The notes beneath the pieces were generated by a model that made no database searches, was not told the origin of the DNA, and saw only the letters and a program-made list of their open reading frames with translations. A stretch of DNA of 64,000 nt from JAZKFT01 sp965246935 (lineage in GTDB: Bacteria; Bacteroidota; Bacteroidia; Chitinophagales; Chitinophagaceae): positions 496,001 through 560,000 of the forward strand of contig CBDFGC010000001.1 of assembly GCA_965246935.1 (NCBI GenBank). The letters are read 5' to 3'. Position 1 is the first letter of the stretch; every line of letters begins with the position of its first letter. Position numbers and translations under genes: made by a program. Positions 8,514-20,600 of this stretch are shown here, piece after piece.

Positions 8514-9185
8514 TCAATTATGCACCTGCACTATACATTTTGGATGAAGCCGGGCGCTATCTTTTATACTGCCGGTAATATAAAGTGAGTAAATTTTCCC
8601 GGATCGAAATTCGGTTGGTACCAATGCGATCCGTACGCTGTCGCTCCGGAATATTTTAAGGGTATCAATTGCATCAATTTCCTGAAAAGCAGGGCCGTTA
8701 GTGCCATTAACAAAATCATTAAAAGATTTACCCGTAATAATTGGCTTGCTTGTATCTTTTGCCAGGAATAAATTTGAAGCATCCGGTATCAATGTGTAAA
8801 TACGTACGGCACAACGTCCAAAACCCGGCGTTGAAGGAAACACATCTTTTCGCATAAAAAATGTAGCCCGTTTTGACGAATCATATGCCACGGCCGTATA
8901 CGTTTCATTCGATCCCAGGTTCGTTAGTAATAAGTTTTGCGATTGTCCGCTGGTAGTCTGGCTAATGTTATAGGTACCGGAAGGGATAGCTACATCCCGT
9001 TTTAAACTATCGTACCGTAGGTTATCTGCGATTGAAAAGTTATCTGCTTTTAATGTAATGGGGCTACTACCGATAACACCGTTGAAAAAGGTAATCTTAC
9101 AGGTAAAATTTTCTTCTTTTTTACAGGAAGTGATGAGAAAAACGACAAAGCAAAAGAAGAGCTTGCGTAGCGTAGGTTGCGGCAT
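8514..9185 (-). CDS. Lipoprotein, possibly DUF4397-like
   Basis: 223-residue lipoprotein with signal peptide and lipobox LITSC (Cys 21), followed directly by a charged KKEE linker. Two beta-rich halves resemble DUF4397-type proteins: an N-terminal stretch about values derived from a DUNF-like pattern (ADNFSIADNLRYDSL) and a later RCAVRIYTLIPDASNLFLAK, followed by YSLYITGS near the C-terminus. The family assignment is tentative. Its start codon abuts the stop of the upstream serine hydrolase gene without a gap, so both are on one transcript. It is the last gene of the minus-strand surface-structure locus; any role in it is unproven. Confidence 0.6.
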   Translation of the reverse strand: MPQPTLRKLFFCFVVFLITSCKKEENFTCKITFFNGVIGSSPITLKADNFSIADNLRYDSLKRDVAIPSGTYNISQTTSGQSQNLLLTNLGSNETYTAVAYDSSKRATFFMRKDVFPSTPGFGRCAVRIYTLIPDASNLFLAKDTSKPIITGKSFNDFVNGTNGPAFQEIDAIDTLKIFRSDSVRIALVPTEFRSGKIYSLYITGSIKDSARLHPKCIVQVHN

Positions 9186-10499
9186 TTAATTCGTGTAGTT
9201 AAAAATGAGATTGCTAAAGTCGGGCTTATATTTCTGTTCCTGTTTTGCTTCATAGTTATAAATCACCTCGCCCAGCTTTTTCATAAATGGCTTCCCGACA
9301 GTTTCATAATCATACTTATCATCATTAAAGATGCCATCTCTATTGCAAAGCATCGAGCAGCTTAACATAAATTCAACACCTTTCTTTTTATCAATAATGT
9401 AAGCCACATCAATCATAAAGCCATATGCATCGCCAATTTTATTAAAGATGCGAATATTAGTATCGGGCAAGGCGCCTTTTTGAGCACCCATTAGTAAGAA
9501 TTTTCCGTAAGCCGGATAATAAGCCGGCGTATCATACACCGGGTGAACACTTTCGGCAGGCAGCATACTCATGTACCGGTGCAGGAACTGATAATCATCT
9601 TCGGTCAGGTTCAGCTTATTATCAGCAGGCTGTGTGGCCGGAAACATGATCCACTGGAGCAACTGGTGCAGGTAAGGCAATAGCAGCTTGTTTTTTTTAC
9701 TGAAGTCCATGGGTGCATTTACAAGCGAATCGCCGGTATAATAATTTTTACCGGTGGTCATATAACCCTTGCCCAATAAATCGTGCCGGGGCTGGTACAC
9801 TAATTTACTATTTGCCGCAAACTGCGAAAACAGCGGGGTGCCTGCGGAATCAATAAACCGGATCGCATTGGTATGCCGGTTCTGGTCTTCAGTAAGTGGT
9901 ATGCTTAGCCGGTGCAGGAGTTGCGTATGGCTGAATCCTAATGCCTGCATTCGCTGGTTCAAACTTTCCTGGCCAATAAATTCGTACAACCGGTTGAATG
10001 CGTCGTTGTCGCTCACTAAAAATATTTTGCGGATGTATTGAGCAATCGTAGGCTTGCCGGTTGCTGAAGTAGGATCGTTATATACTCCTGTCTGGCCGCT
10101 ATAACTACTGTCCGTAATCATAATGGCATTCCTGTTTACGCCGGGTAGCTTTAGCGTATTCAGCTTTTCCAAAGCCAGCACCGCAGCAGGTAATTTTACC
10201 GTACTGGCCGGGTAAAAATATTGGTTGTGCACACCATAAAAGTGATGCACAAAGGAAGGTTGGTTGGCAGCGTCCCGGTTGATTTGCGTAAAAATAATTT
10301 GCAGCCGGAAAGAATCTTTATTAGTAATCACCTGTTTGATAATGCCGCCGTTTTTTCGCAACAGTTTCATGAGCAACTCGCTATCCGGCAATGTATCCTG
10401 CGCCAGGGGTATATTCTTAAATGAATGCGTAACTGCTATATCCCTGGCGGACCGGCATGATACGAGGCCGGTTATCAGTATAAGTAACAAATACTTCAT
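9186..10499 (-). CDS. Class-A beta-lactamase-type serine hydrolase
   Basis: 437-residue exported protein with a lipoprotein-like N-terminus (LITGLVSCRSA). It has the catalytic triad motifs of the class A beta-lactamase / D,D-peptidase fold: STVK (around residue 98), SDN in LVSDNDAFNRLYEF (around 162) and KIG in IFNKIGDAYG (around 353), in the place of KTG. It is longer than true class A enzymes (~290), so a peptidoglycan or peptide hydrolase is more likely than antibiotic resistance. A -7 box 5 bases upstream of the ATG suggests an own promoter and leaderless mRNA. It lies downstream of the usher-like gene, and its stop abuts the next gene. Confidence 0.82.
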   Translation of the reverse strand: MKYLLLILITGLVSCRSARDIAVTHSFKNIPLAQDTLPDSELLMKLLRKNGGIIKQVITNKDSFRLQIIFTQINRDAANQPSFVHHFYGVHNQYFYPASTVKLPAAVLALEKLNTLKLPGVNRNAIMITDSSYSGQTGVYNDPTSATGKPTIAQYIRKIFLVSDNDAFNRLYEFIGQESLNQRMQALGFSHTQLLHRLSIPLTEDQNRHTNAIRFIDSAGTPLFSQFAANSKLVYQPRHDLLGKGYMTTGKNYYTGDSLVNAPMDFSKKNKLLLPYLHQLLQWIMFPATQPADNKLNLTEDDYQFLHRYMSMLPAESVHPVYDTPAYYPAYGKFLLMGAQKGALPDTNIRIFNKIGDAYGFMIDVAYIIDKKKGVEFMLSCSMLCNRDGIFNDDKYDYETVGKPFMKKLGEVIYNYEAKQEQKYKPDFSNLIFNYTN

Positions 10500-10503
10500 G
10501 CAC

Positions 10504-10511
10504 CAAAAATA
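10504..10511 (-). promoter_or_regulatory. -7 box for the serine hydrolase, leaderless type
   Basis: On the minus strand TATTTTTG (exact TAnnTTTG) ends 4 bases before the ATG at 10499. The geometry is almost identical to the box at 6291-6298, again predicting a leaderless transcript. Confidence 0.5.
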
Positions 10512-10765
10512 GGACAGATTCGAACAATTGATTAAGACGTTGCCGCATAGTACTACGCCTTTACAAAACAGGTTACTGCTTGTAATAAACGCAGCATGTA
10601 GCTCAATTGCTTTTCTTTTTTTCCGGTAGTTGCTACCGGGGTTTGCCTATAAAAAAAAAGCGCCTTCCACTTCCTATAAATGGGAACAAATTAAAACTGC
10701 AGATACCGGTTATTACTGTAGCGTCAGGCAAAGTAGCCTGATGAATATTGATTTTATTTAACCTG

Positions 10766-13558
10766 TTACTTATCACCTTTATCAACCGGCAAAGCAGTAG
10801 CTTTTTCTCCGGCAGGTTGCAACACAAACCGGAGGCTATTGACTACGTCACCTTGCATGTTTTCTGCAATCTCAAAACGTACAGGTGCTGACAACTTCAT
10901 CCCTAATTTTATTAACTGCTCCTTATCTATGCCGGCTGTATACGCCCCCGGTGATAACCCCATATAGCTAAAATAACCGTCCGACTCCGACAGCAGGCGG
11001 GATACCACTATGCCCTGCTCATTATAGATATTGACGATAATGCGGCCCAGCGGATTTAACCCCTTCGTACTATTCAGCAATACCGTTCCTGATACCTCTC
11101 CCACTACGGCTACCGGCACTTCTATTACTTTGAAGCGGTTAGGATCTATCACTACACTTATTGTAGCATTGCGTAGCTGCCAGGCAACATTATCAAAACT
11201 GTTTCTTTCCAGTTCTATGTAATAACTGGCATATGATTCAAGCCCCTCTATGCGTATGGTTGTATCCTTTATATTATTCACAATCCGTCCGCCATTGATG
11301 TGCAGCTTCAAGCCTGAAGCTTTCGGCTCGTTGCTTTCCCGGTGCCCGTTGCAGTTCAGATCCACAAAAGGAAGGATGATTAACCCTCCTTTTCCGTAAT
11401 TGGATTGATTACTAACACCTACATAGTTCGTTTTACTATCAAACAGCAGGCTGCCCCTGGCCGACTGCGTGGTGGATACAACCTGGTTGTAACGGGTGGC
11501 TGAAAAATAGGTTTGTGCAAAGGAAAAATTGTACCGCAGCCCGATGGTGAACAAACTCCTGTTGCTTTGTAAAAAATTGTTGATGAACGATTTCTCGTAG
11601 GCGATGTTCAGGTAACCCCGGTTAAACAGACTTTTCTCTACTTCTGCTTTCACCATACTAAAATTCTTTTGCCGGTATTCATACTGTAGCTGAGGGATAA
11701 AACGCAGGCCGGGAGAAGCCCGGAAGTTCAGCGACAAATTTGTATATACCAGCGGATTATGTGGATCGCTGATAATAGCATAGGTGGTCAGATTGGAACT
11801 GACACCGGACACTACCGAAGAAAACAAAAATTCGGCTGAGGTATATTTGTTATTTGCTTTTGGAATTACCTGATTATAAAACAGTTTAAACTGGTTGATG
11901 GTTAACCGCGAAAAAGCAGTAAACTTTTTGCCCCGCCATGGCATTGACAGCAGCAACTTTTTTTCTTCGGCAAAATTGGTGATGATGGCCGTCTGGCTTT
12001 TATCATACTTCAAATAATTCAGTTCGGCCTGCAGACCTGAAGGTAGCCGGTAACTTACCACGGCTTTTGAACGCACACCGTACATTTGCTCTGCCGATGC
12101 CAGCAGGTAGGGGCCAAGCCGTAAAGAAACATTTAAAAAGGGCATGTTTTTTCCGGAGGCCACCGTTGAAAGATATTCCAGGCCGCCGCCAATGGTGATA
12201 TGGCTTTCCAGGCCATAATTAATACTGGCTCTTGCATACCGGCTTTTCTGATCATTTTCTACAATACCGCCGGTTACACAATATTCCAACTGATGCAGGG
12301 GAACAAAATTAAAAGGAATACTAATATATTTTTCGCTTGTCCGCTCTTCGCCCCAGGGGCCGTAAAACCGAAGCTTTATCTGTGAATTGCCATATACCAT
12401 CGGCACTTCAAATGTAAAAAATCCGGAAGCATCTGCTTTTGTATAATTGACCAGTACCTGATTGATGTACAACTCCACCATCCAGCCCGGCTCTGTGGTA
12501 TTACTTAATGTATAAGTACCATAGGAACGCCTGAAAACGGTAGGCGTATTGGTAAACTGGACACCGATGACGGGGGCGTAAAGCGTTGAAACAGATTGAG
12601 CAAATATTTTTCCGGCCGTTACCTGCCGCAGCGCTGCATGATTATTATTTACATAACGCCACTGATAAAATTGCCGCCGCATTGTCAGGGTATCGTCGCT
12701 GTTGTAATTTAAAGATACGTTCAACTCTCCGCCTGCAAGCATACCACCTAAACCCAGGCCCAGCCTTGTATTGGTTTTGCGGCGGGTTTCCTGGGTAGAT
12801 ATAACCAGCCAATCGGCCATGCCCAGGTTAAATAAAGGAAAACTCCTGCGGATAACAGTATCGGCTTTTTTTTCACCTTTCAGTTGGCTGATGTTGTGGC
12901 GCATCAATTCCAGTTGCATATCCCGGATGGCAGGTAATTCAATCTTTGTACTCAGGTTCACGGATAAACTGCGAAAATCAAAGAGGCATTCCAATCCAAA
13001 AATTTTTCCAAAGTAATCGGAGCGTAGATAGAGAGCAGTGGATGTAAGAAGAAGATCAGCAGGACTGAGTGTATATTCTTTATCCTGGTAAATGATTTTG
13101 TTGTGTTGTTGATCAAAGAGGTAGGGGGCATCAGGACGGATAAAAAACCCGGTTATAGAATCCAGTCCTGTTGAGCGGACATTGCGGATTTTTAAAAAAT
13201 CAAAAAGGTCTTTTACCGACAGATAAACTTTCTGGCCCAGGATGATGCCGGGTATTTCCAGACTGCCGATTCGCTGTACGTTCAAAGTAATCAGGAGTTC
13301 TTCGGCATTGTTGTCACCCTCCTCGTACGGGTCTGCATACCCGGGGCGGGGGGCAGGCGGAATAATGATGGTATCTGTTTTCGGACCTGCATTATCACCC
13401 TGGCTATTGGCCGTAGCCACAGCAAACAGGTATACAAACAGCATTAGTAACCGCCGCCAAAAAGAGGGCCGGTACCGGATACTTAATATATGTAAACTGT
13501 TAATAGTGGTTTTCAAGAAATTTGGATTTACAGCCGTTATTTTTTCCAGGTGGTGCAA
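10766..13558 (-). CDS. Usher-like outer membrane protein (chaperone-usher type)
   Basis: 930-residue outer-membrane protein that I read as a divergent fimbrial usher. Order: signal region (an ATG at 13444 starting MLFVYLFAVATANSQ is an alternative start); an N-terminal domain to ~residue 220; barrel strands; a central beta-sandwich at ~350-425 (GWMVELYINQVLVNY, GFFTFEVPMVYGNSQIKL, FVPLHQLEYCVTGG) that matches the layout of the PapC/FimD plug and the following LRxGxxxYxVTxG strand; further alternating strands to ~700; then two Ig/SdrD-like C-terminal domains (LPFVDLNCNGHRESNEP; GEVSGTVLLNSTKGLNPLG). It starts 34 bases after a DUF4402 gene, and a PapD-like chaperone is encoded in the same cluster. 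Known ushers secrete pilins bound to periplasmic chaperones. A weak hairpin (10724-10741) follows the stop. Confidence 0.75.
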   Translation of the reverse strand: MHHLEKITAVNPNFLKTTINSLHILSIRYRPSFWRRLLMLFVYLFAVATANSQGDNAGPKTDTIIIPPAPRPGYADPYEEGDNNAEELLITLNVQRIGSLEIPGIILGQKVYLSVKDLFDFLKIRNVRSTGLDSITGFFIRPDAPYLFDQQHNKIIYQDKEYTLSPADLLLTSTALYLRSDYFGKIFGLECLFDFRSLSVNLSTKIELPAIRDMQLELMRHNISQLKGEKKADTVIRRSFPLFNLGMADWLVISTQETRRKTNTRLGLGLGGMLAGGELNVSLNYNSDDTLTMRRQFYQWRYVNNNHAALRQVTAGKIFAQSVSTLYAPVIGVQFTNTPTVFRRSYGTYTLSNTTEPGWMVELYINQVLVNYTKADASGFFTFEVPMVYGNSQIKLRFYGPWGEERTSEKYISIPFNFVPLHQLEYCVTGGIVENDQKSRYARASINYGLESHITIGGGLEYLSTVASGKNMPFLNVSLRLGPYLLASAEQMYGVRSKAVVSYRLPSGLQAELNYLKYDKSQTAIITNFAEEKKLLLSMPWRGKKFTAFSRLTINQFKLFYNQVIPKANNKYTSAEFLFSSVVSGVSSNLTTYAIISDPHNPLVYTNLSLNFRASPGLRFIPQLQYEYRQKNFSMVKAEVEKSLFNRGYLNIAYEKSFINNFLQSNRSLFTIGLRYNFSFAQTYFSATRYNQVVSTTQSARGSLLFDSKTNYVGVSNQSNYGKGGLIILPFVDLNCNGHRESNEPKASGLKLHINGGRIVNNIKDTTIRIEGLESYASYYIELERNSFDNVAWQLRNATISVVIDPNRFKVIEVPVAVVGEVSGTVLLNSTKGLNPLGRIIVNIYNEQGIVVSRLLSESDGYFSYMGLSPGAYTAGIDKEQLIKLGMKLSAPVRFEIAENMQGDVVNSLRFVLQPAGEKATALPVDKGDK

Positions 13559-13592
13559 ATGGATATATTGCTATTTTTTATTGCTTGTTTGT

Positions 13593-14129
13593 TTATTCGT
13601 AATTAAAGGTGATGTAAAAGGTGCCGCTGTAAGCTCCCGGCGGGTTAGCCAACGGGCTTCCCACAGTAAGTATTCCACCAATATTTACAGGTGTACGTGC
13701 AGGCTGGTTTACGATGACAACAAAAGGGGAAGGGGGATCGGAACCACTGCAACGCATAGACATCGTACCACCATTGCTGCCGGTAAGGGGAACATCTGAC
13801 CCAAATAAAATAGAAATAATAGAACCTTGCGGCGCACCTACATCAAAAATGGCCTGGAAATAAGCACTCCCCAGGTTAAGTGGTACAATACTGCCGGTAG
13901 CGGAACGGGAACCACTGGTGGAGATTTTTAGTGTGCCTCCCGTACTCCCATTAGTAAAAGCACCAAAACTCATGTTCTGAACCGTACGAACAGATATGGC
14001 AGCCGGATCACCCGGAATGCTATCCGTTGGATCAATCTGGGCAAAACAAACTGATGATACAAACCCCCATATCATTACCAGCAGTGCTGCTTTATACCAT
14101 GTATGTCCGGATATAGGTTTGGTTTTCAT
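13593..14129 (-). CDS. DUF4402 protein, putative minor fimbrial subunit B
   Basis: 178-residue secreted beta-rich protein. A signal peptide ends near VCFAQ. The mature part has the DUF4402 pattern: an N-terminal NMSFGAFTNGSTGGTLKIS strand, a central GSAYFQAIFDVGAP section and the C-terminal GGILTVGSPLANPPGAYSG-TFYITFNYE. Ending in an aromatic-rich strand (VxFNYE/VTVNYN) is shared with the second DUF4402 protein of this locus at 27115-27633. It differs in having an insert with CSGSDPPSP. Its position immediately upstream of the usher suggests a tip or adaptor subunit, which is inference. Confidence 0.75.
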   Translation of the reverse strand: MKTKPISGHTWYKAALLVMIWGFVSSVCFAQIDPTDSIPGDPAAISVRTVQNMSFGAFTNGSTGGTLKISTSGSRSATGSIVPLNLGSAYFQAIFDVGAPQGSIISILFGSDVPLTGSNGGTMSMRCSGSDPPSPFVVIVNQPARTPVNIGGILTVGSPLANPPGAYSGTFYITFNYE

Positions 14130-14603
14130 TGAATATTTCTATGAAAATGGATTTAGCTGCATTACCGTTTTCGAGCGATGTAATTCAGGTTGCCGCAAGA
14201 TAAGCTTTCTGCGGCAACCGACGGATATTATAACAAATCCATACATCTTTGGCTTATACTGGTAATACGCTCTCAGAGGCTGTATACAATTATTTCAACA
14301 AATAATCTATGGCGCTTTCCGGTTATAACATCGTTGGATGTTGAGCCATAGAATGCCAGCTATGACTGCGAAATCCGACTCCTTTCACTCAAAAATCGTC
14401 TACATATTAAAGTATCAAATAAATGTAGACAGCCTCTTACTCTCATTATTTTTATTTATATCTATAAATATCTTTCATTTCTTTTCCATACGGTTATCTG
14501 TTTTTTTATCCAGCGGCTATAAAGATCGACAAGCACTTTATAGCAGCAATTGCCGGTTCAAAAAACCGGGAACCCCGCAGGCAAAAACCTGGCGCTCCTA
14601 TCA
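14130..14603. other. Intergenic region between giant surface-protein gene and DUF4402 B gene
   Basis: 474 AT-rich bases without a convincing gene. There is an inverted repeat at 14516-14544 (GCTATAAAG and CTTTATAGC arms) and a small CCGGTT/AACCGG hairpin nearer the giant gene's stop. These could end or slow transcription from the giant gene. No exact TAnnTTTG box was found for the DUF4402 gene. Confidence 0.4.
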
Positions 14604-17600
14604 TTACTCTACCAAAAGGCTCTGACTGTATTTCAATTTTCCATTCCGTAACTCTAAGTAATACATTCCCGCAGGCAGTACATTATTAAAATATATCATC
14701 TCATTCAATAAGCCACCGGCATGTTTTAGTTCCCGGCTGATTACCTGCTGCCCCCTGGCATTTAGTAATAACAATCTGTAATTACCTTTGGCCAGTGCCT
14801 CGGAGCGGATGGTTACCTGGCCATTCTTTACCGGGTTGGGAAAGATGGAAACGGAGAAGGGTGCTGTTGTCATGCTTACCCATACCGTTTTGCTTAAAGA
14901 AAACGTTCCGTCGGCCTGAACAGCACGAACCCGGTAATAGTTGTTGCCGGGTAAGGGATTTGTATCCAGCCATTGGTAGCTTTCCCTTCCGTTACTGCCA
15001 CTGGCACGTACCTGCCCTGCAATCATGAAATGGATGGCATCAGATGCTCTTTCCACTTCATATTTTTGAATACCAGTCTGCTCTGCCATTTCCCATGTTA
15101 CCTGTATTTCTTCCCTTTTCCGGGTTGCCTTTATAGAAGTATAGGTTACCGGGAGTATAATAACCGCAGAGCGGAATACAATACGGAAACGGTTGACATC
15201 AACAGAGGCAGCAATACCAGGGTTGACATTGATTACAATATTGTTGGTGTCGGTAAGGGATAAGAGCTGAAGGGTATTGAGGTAGCGGTCCTGCAGGTAA
15301 ACCTGTACGCCTTTTCCTGCCATATCCTCTGTAAATACCTGCAGCGTATATTGTGGTTTGGTAAGCCTGCTTACATTCAAAAACAAGGTATCATTGTTTT
15401 CCGGCATTTGCTTGGCATCAATGCTCAACAAAGTTGTATCACGTAAAATAGCAATATTTTCTGTACTGTTTGCCAGCTTCACACCATCTTCCGATCCTAC
15501 ATTATTGGAAAAAGCGTTGCCATAAGCTGCCAGTACCCCATCTGCTAACACGTTCGTACTCCCATTGGCATATTGCAGATTAATAGCAATCAGGGAAATG
15601 ACATCCCCTGCTCCGGTCATCCGAAAGGCGTTGCCATTGAAGTTCGGGATTTTATCCTGCTCCCGGATGGTTAACGTAGGTGAAGGCCCTGCTGTTCTTA
15701 CAAAAAATCCTTGTCCGGGCTGTATGTACTGGTCCAAACCGGTGCTGCCGGAGTAGGGAGCCTGCAGCGTTACAGAACCATTTGTAAGTACAGTGACATA
15801 GCCGCCTGTGCTGTTTAGATTCGGATCCCATCCCCAATAAGTATTTTCAAGATTTGTTTTAGGGATGGTAGCCCAGTTAACAGGCGATGCGAAAGGATTA
15901 CCCAGAAGTGTAAATCGTCCGGTAACACCGGAAAGCGGAATACCAGAACTGGTAGTATAGGTTTGGTCTCCGGTTAACAAAGTACCGGTTGCCTGGATAA
16001 CAGTGTTTTTAGGAGATGAGGTGGTAATGGTATTTGTACGGTCGCCATATACAAACATGTAATAGGCTACGCCTGCTTTTAACGGTGTATATTTTGTGTT
16101 TTTACCATTAGCCGTTGTATAGCCGACAAATTTTCTGTTTACATCGTCATAGGTGAACAATGAAGCATTGGGCGTTTGGGAATCAAAGCCGTCGGCAACG
16201 CTTCCGCCAGTAATGAACATTCCGCTGTTAGCCACATTGTTATTGCCGCTGCTTTGCCAGTTGCCCCAGATGGAGTAGGCTTCCTGACCGGATGTTAGGG
16301 TTGTATTCGTGTGGGTAGTTACGGGACTGGTTATCAGACGATATTTTCTTCTTCCTGGAATATACCTTTCAACGGTAACATTACCAATGACAGGCGTACC
16401 GGCGCCGGAAGTGATTTGCGCAACCCGTGCCGTTGCAGTAGCTGATGATTTCAATAACAGGAACCCACCCGTTGTCAGTGCCCCGTTTGATATTGTTAAT
16501 TCATTGGTTAGTTTCAACGTATCGGCCAGGGTTACGCCTGCTGTATTATTAATGATTAAATTATTAACTGTTTTTCCGGCAAAAGCTGTCGCAGGAATAG
16601 TCTGGACGGCAGACCCGTTCATTTCAATGGTGCCATTGGTACCGGTAAAAATTCCGCTATTGCTGATGCTACCCGCTATTTGCAAACGTGCTCCTGAAAC
16701 GGTGACAGATCCTCCGCTGAGGATAACAATATTTTTGACAGCAAATGTTCCGGAATTGATGGTTGGATAATTGGTCAGACTACCCGGTATGGTTACATTG
16801 ATGGTACCTGTAGGGATACCTCCGCATTGCCAGTTAGCCGCCGTATTCCAGTTGCTGCTTACGGCGCCCGACCAGATTGCTTCACTTAAAACAAAACTGA
16901 ATTCATATGCCCCCAGATCAGGGGTAACAGCATTACGGCCAATACCTTTTAAATCCGTATTAATTACAATGGGTGTTGTGATAGGCGTGCCTGCATTGTC
17001 CAGGCTACAATTTGAACTGGTAGCCGGCTCCAGGTCATAAGAAGAAGCGATAAAGTTAACCGTACTATTTACTGAATTAGCATCACCACCTGAATTGGAT
17101 TGCCATTGGGCGAATGTATTGTTTACCCCGTTACCCCATTCCCCTGTTGTACCGGAAGTACTGCTATACAAGTCATTGTAATTGGATGCAGCAGATGACC
17201 AGTTGGTAGCCGGAACAGCTACTCTGTTACTAATGCTGTAATTAGAACCGGTTCCGGTTCTTGTATTTACAAATATATTATTTCTTATAACTAAATCCCC
17301 GTTTACAGTTCGGATAAAAGCAGCAGATCTCGCCGTTGCACCGGAAGCCGTTCCGCTAATACTTACGGTATTGTAATAATAATTCCATTTATTGACTGTA
17401 AAATGATGTATTCCGTAAATTCTTAATCCATTGGCATTCGTTGAATTGTCCAGTTTAATAGCATTGTTGTACACATTAAAAGTGCCACTGGCCGCTATTA
17501 TGCCACACAAGCCCGGCAGGGTTGATGTACCGGTTGATGAATTGATAAATCCATTGATTCGGTTCTTGTAAATATTACCGGAAGCACCTGCTGTTGTTAC

Positions 17601-20600
17601 TCCAATCCCCCCGATTACGGTGTTGGTAGCATCCGTAGTGGACGTTAAAAAATTAGTTAATGTGTTTCCGTAAATTTCCTGACCTGCAACAGATGCTATA
17701 TTCAGGATCCCTGCTATGGTATAGGCTGAAGGGGAACTGGTTTCAATGCCTGCAGCCCTGGTAGAGGCAGTGGAAAAATCCGACAATAAATTGCCGCTGA
17801 TAGAATGTATAAATGCCCCTGAAACGATGATACCTCTAAGTTGGGCAACTGTTCCGGTAGCCGCATAAGAAATATTACTGATGCTATCGTTGCTGATGGC
17901 TGAGGGTGAACCTGAGCTGATACCAGTGTAAAGGGTTGAATTAACATTGGTATTAGCAGCCGAACTAATATTTTTTATCAGGTTATTTGAAATGGTAACT
18001 ACTGCATCCGATACAGAGGCTGAATTTTTTATTCCGGTAAAGCTTCCTGAAGAAGTGGTACTCAGGTTTGCTATATTCTGAATGGTATTGCTATTCACCT
18101 GAACAGGTGAAGCAACCAGGTCGCCGAGTTCTATTCCGGCTAACGTATTGGTTAAGGCAGTTGAACCAGGCATCACCCTGATACTGTTGGATGCAGCTCC
18201 TGATCCGGCACTGCCGATAATGTTTGTATTGACCTGGGCGGATGCAATTGCATTGTTTACATAAATACCGGTAAACATAGAAGGGGCAGGTGCAGTTCCA
18301 TTATTATTAATATCAAACCCGCCTACCTGGTTGCCGGTTACATTTCCTCCGGTACTCAGACAATTTATCCCTTTGATGATCGTGGTGTTGGAAGTTGAAG
18401 CAGTAGACGTGATAACCTCAACAGATCCATTGCCTGTATTTGAACCTACTATGTTTCCATCACCTGGCGAAGTTCCTCCGATACTTATACCTGTACCATT
18501 GGTTTCTATACCGATAAAAGCATTGGAAGCCGCAGAGACAGGTGTAGCGCTCAGGCTGATTTTTGCGATGCTATTGCCTTTTATAATGGAAGCCGGACTT
18601 GCCATGCTTGTTGTTAATAAAATCCCCTGGTAGCTAAGGTTTCCCAGGGTAGATGCGTAAACGGCATTTGTTCCGCTGGCGAATGCAGCATTACCACCGA
18701 TATAATTATTTAAAATGGAGTAACCTGATCCGCCTGATATTCTTATGCCATGAAGTTCAGAGGAAGCGGGGTAGTTAACTGTACCGGTAACGTCTCCATT
18801 ATAAAAACTATTACCCGAAATGGTCCATCCGGTTGACCCGGTAGCTGTAATATCGATTGCCCTGTCTCTGTAATTATAAATTGAATTATTGGAAATAACA
18901 ATATTTGCATTCTCCTTACCGGTAGTTCCCGCAGCGTAAATACTTACCAGGGATGTATTAGAATTAACGGTTCCGTTGATGTTATTATACTCCGCCAGTA
19001 TATTACTGTTACCACTGGCAGCAACCGGCGATATACTAAATAAAACAACACCATTGGTTGCATTCGCATAGGCTTCCAGAGTGCAATACCTGATGGTATC
19101 ATATGTTGCCCCGTTCATAAAAGTAAAGGCAGTTCCGGTTGTTCCGGATGTATTGGTATTTCTGAATGTAAGATACTTACCTGCGCCGCCATCAATTTTC
19201 ACACGGTCTGCCCCGTTAAAACGAATCATTCCCGCCAAAACGTTACCGCTTATCAGCCTGGCGCTTGCTGCACTTGGCTGAATGGTGATTGTGTAATTAC
19301 CGGCGCCTGTTTCTGACCATTGGTTTAATGCTTCAGCACCTGTTTCAGCAAGATCAGAGCTAATATTGATGGTAAGATTACCACTAAGGCCAAGGCTGTT
19401 TATTTTACCGAATATGCCATTGGAGTTGGTAAGCGACGCATAGCTTTGCCCGGTTCCCACATTATAAACACCTGTGAATGGAAGAAATTGCAGTCCGGCA
19501 AATTCATCCGCACCTATATCAGGAGCAACGCCATTGCCCGCATACCCGGTTTGTCCGAAGCGGGTATCCCCGTCATAATCATCAGTAACAGTTGAAATAT
19601 TTACACCGCCACCCTTTAAAGCAGTTGCTTTACTTTGGTCGATATGTAAATAGCCTGCTGACGAACCAATGGTGCTTATGAAAACCGAACCGGTAATAAT
19701 ATCCTCACTGATTGATGCCGCATCCCTGGTTGCCATCCTTGTTTTATAGGCAGCAATCGTTTGATCGGAATTGGCGCCATCATAAAAAATTAAATTAGCT
19801 GCGCCCGGTGTTCCGGCATACAACATGTTGTTATTAGAGGCAGGATCGTAGTTAGTTAAATCGTTGCCAGACCGGCGGTAGGCAACCGTTACACCTGTGC
19901 CTCTTGGAACGGATATATTGGTAATACTATTGTCAATTAATTTTAATGCGGAAGTTGTCGCTGTCGGATTAATCAAATGATAAATACCTGAAGAACCAAA
20001 GTTAGCTCCCCCGGCTGTGGCATTCAGGAAAATAGTATTATAGTAAATATTTGTAGTTGAAGTTACCCCTGTGGATATTACACTTATCCCTCTTATCGGG
20101 TCTGCTAAAATTGCAGCGGGCGCACGTAGATCGCCAATCAGATTATTGTTGATGGTACAAACTAAGTTGGCAGTTGCTCCCGATACCTGTATGCCATTCA
20201 CCGCTCCTGTAATGACATTGCTGGCAGAAGACAAATCATATATTTTATTCCTGTATGCTTTTATCGTTGTTCCCGCTGATATCCAAATACCATTTACCGT
20301 ACCGCTACTCAGTGAATCAGCAGTTAAGCCATAAATTTTATTCTGGTAGAAGTTGACCGTGGCGCCACCTGATATTAAAATTCCCCGGACAGAACCTGTA
20401 GTAATACTATTGCCCTTTAAATTAGATATTGTGTTCTGGTAAACATTTTTAGTTGTACCAGCAGTAACATTGATACCACTTACGGTAGTAGAAGTTCCAC
20501 CTGTTGAAAACAGCGAATCGATTGTATTCGTATTGATATTGTCGTTGCCTGCGCCTGTGGTAATACCCGTAACTGAACCGGCACTTGTGATATTACGGAT

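Noticed and set aside
9186..10499. Antibiotic-resistance beta-lactamase
   Set aside because: SxxK, SDN and a KTG-like box are present, but the protein is about 150 residues longer than class A enzymes and lies in a surface-structure locus, so a peptidase or hydrolase is more likely.
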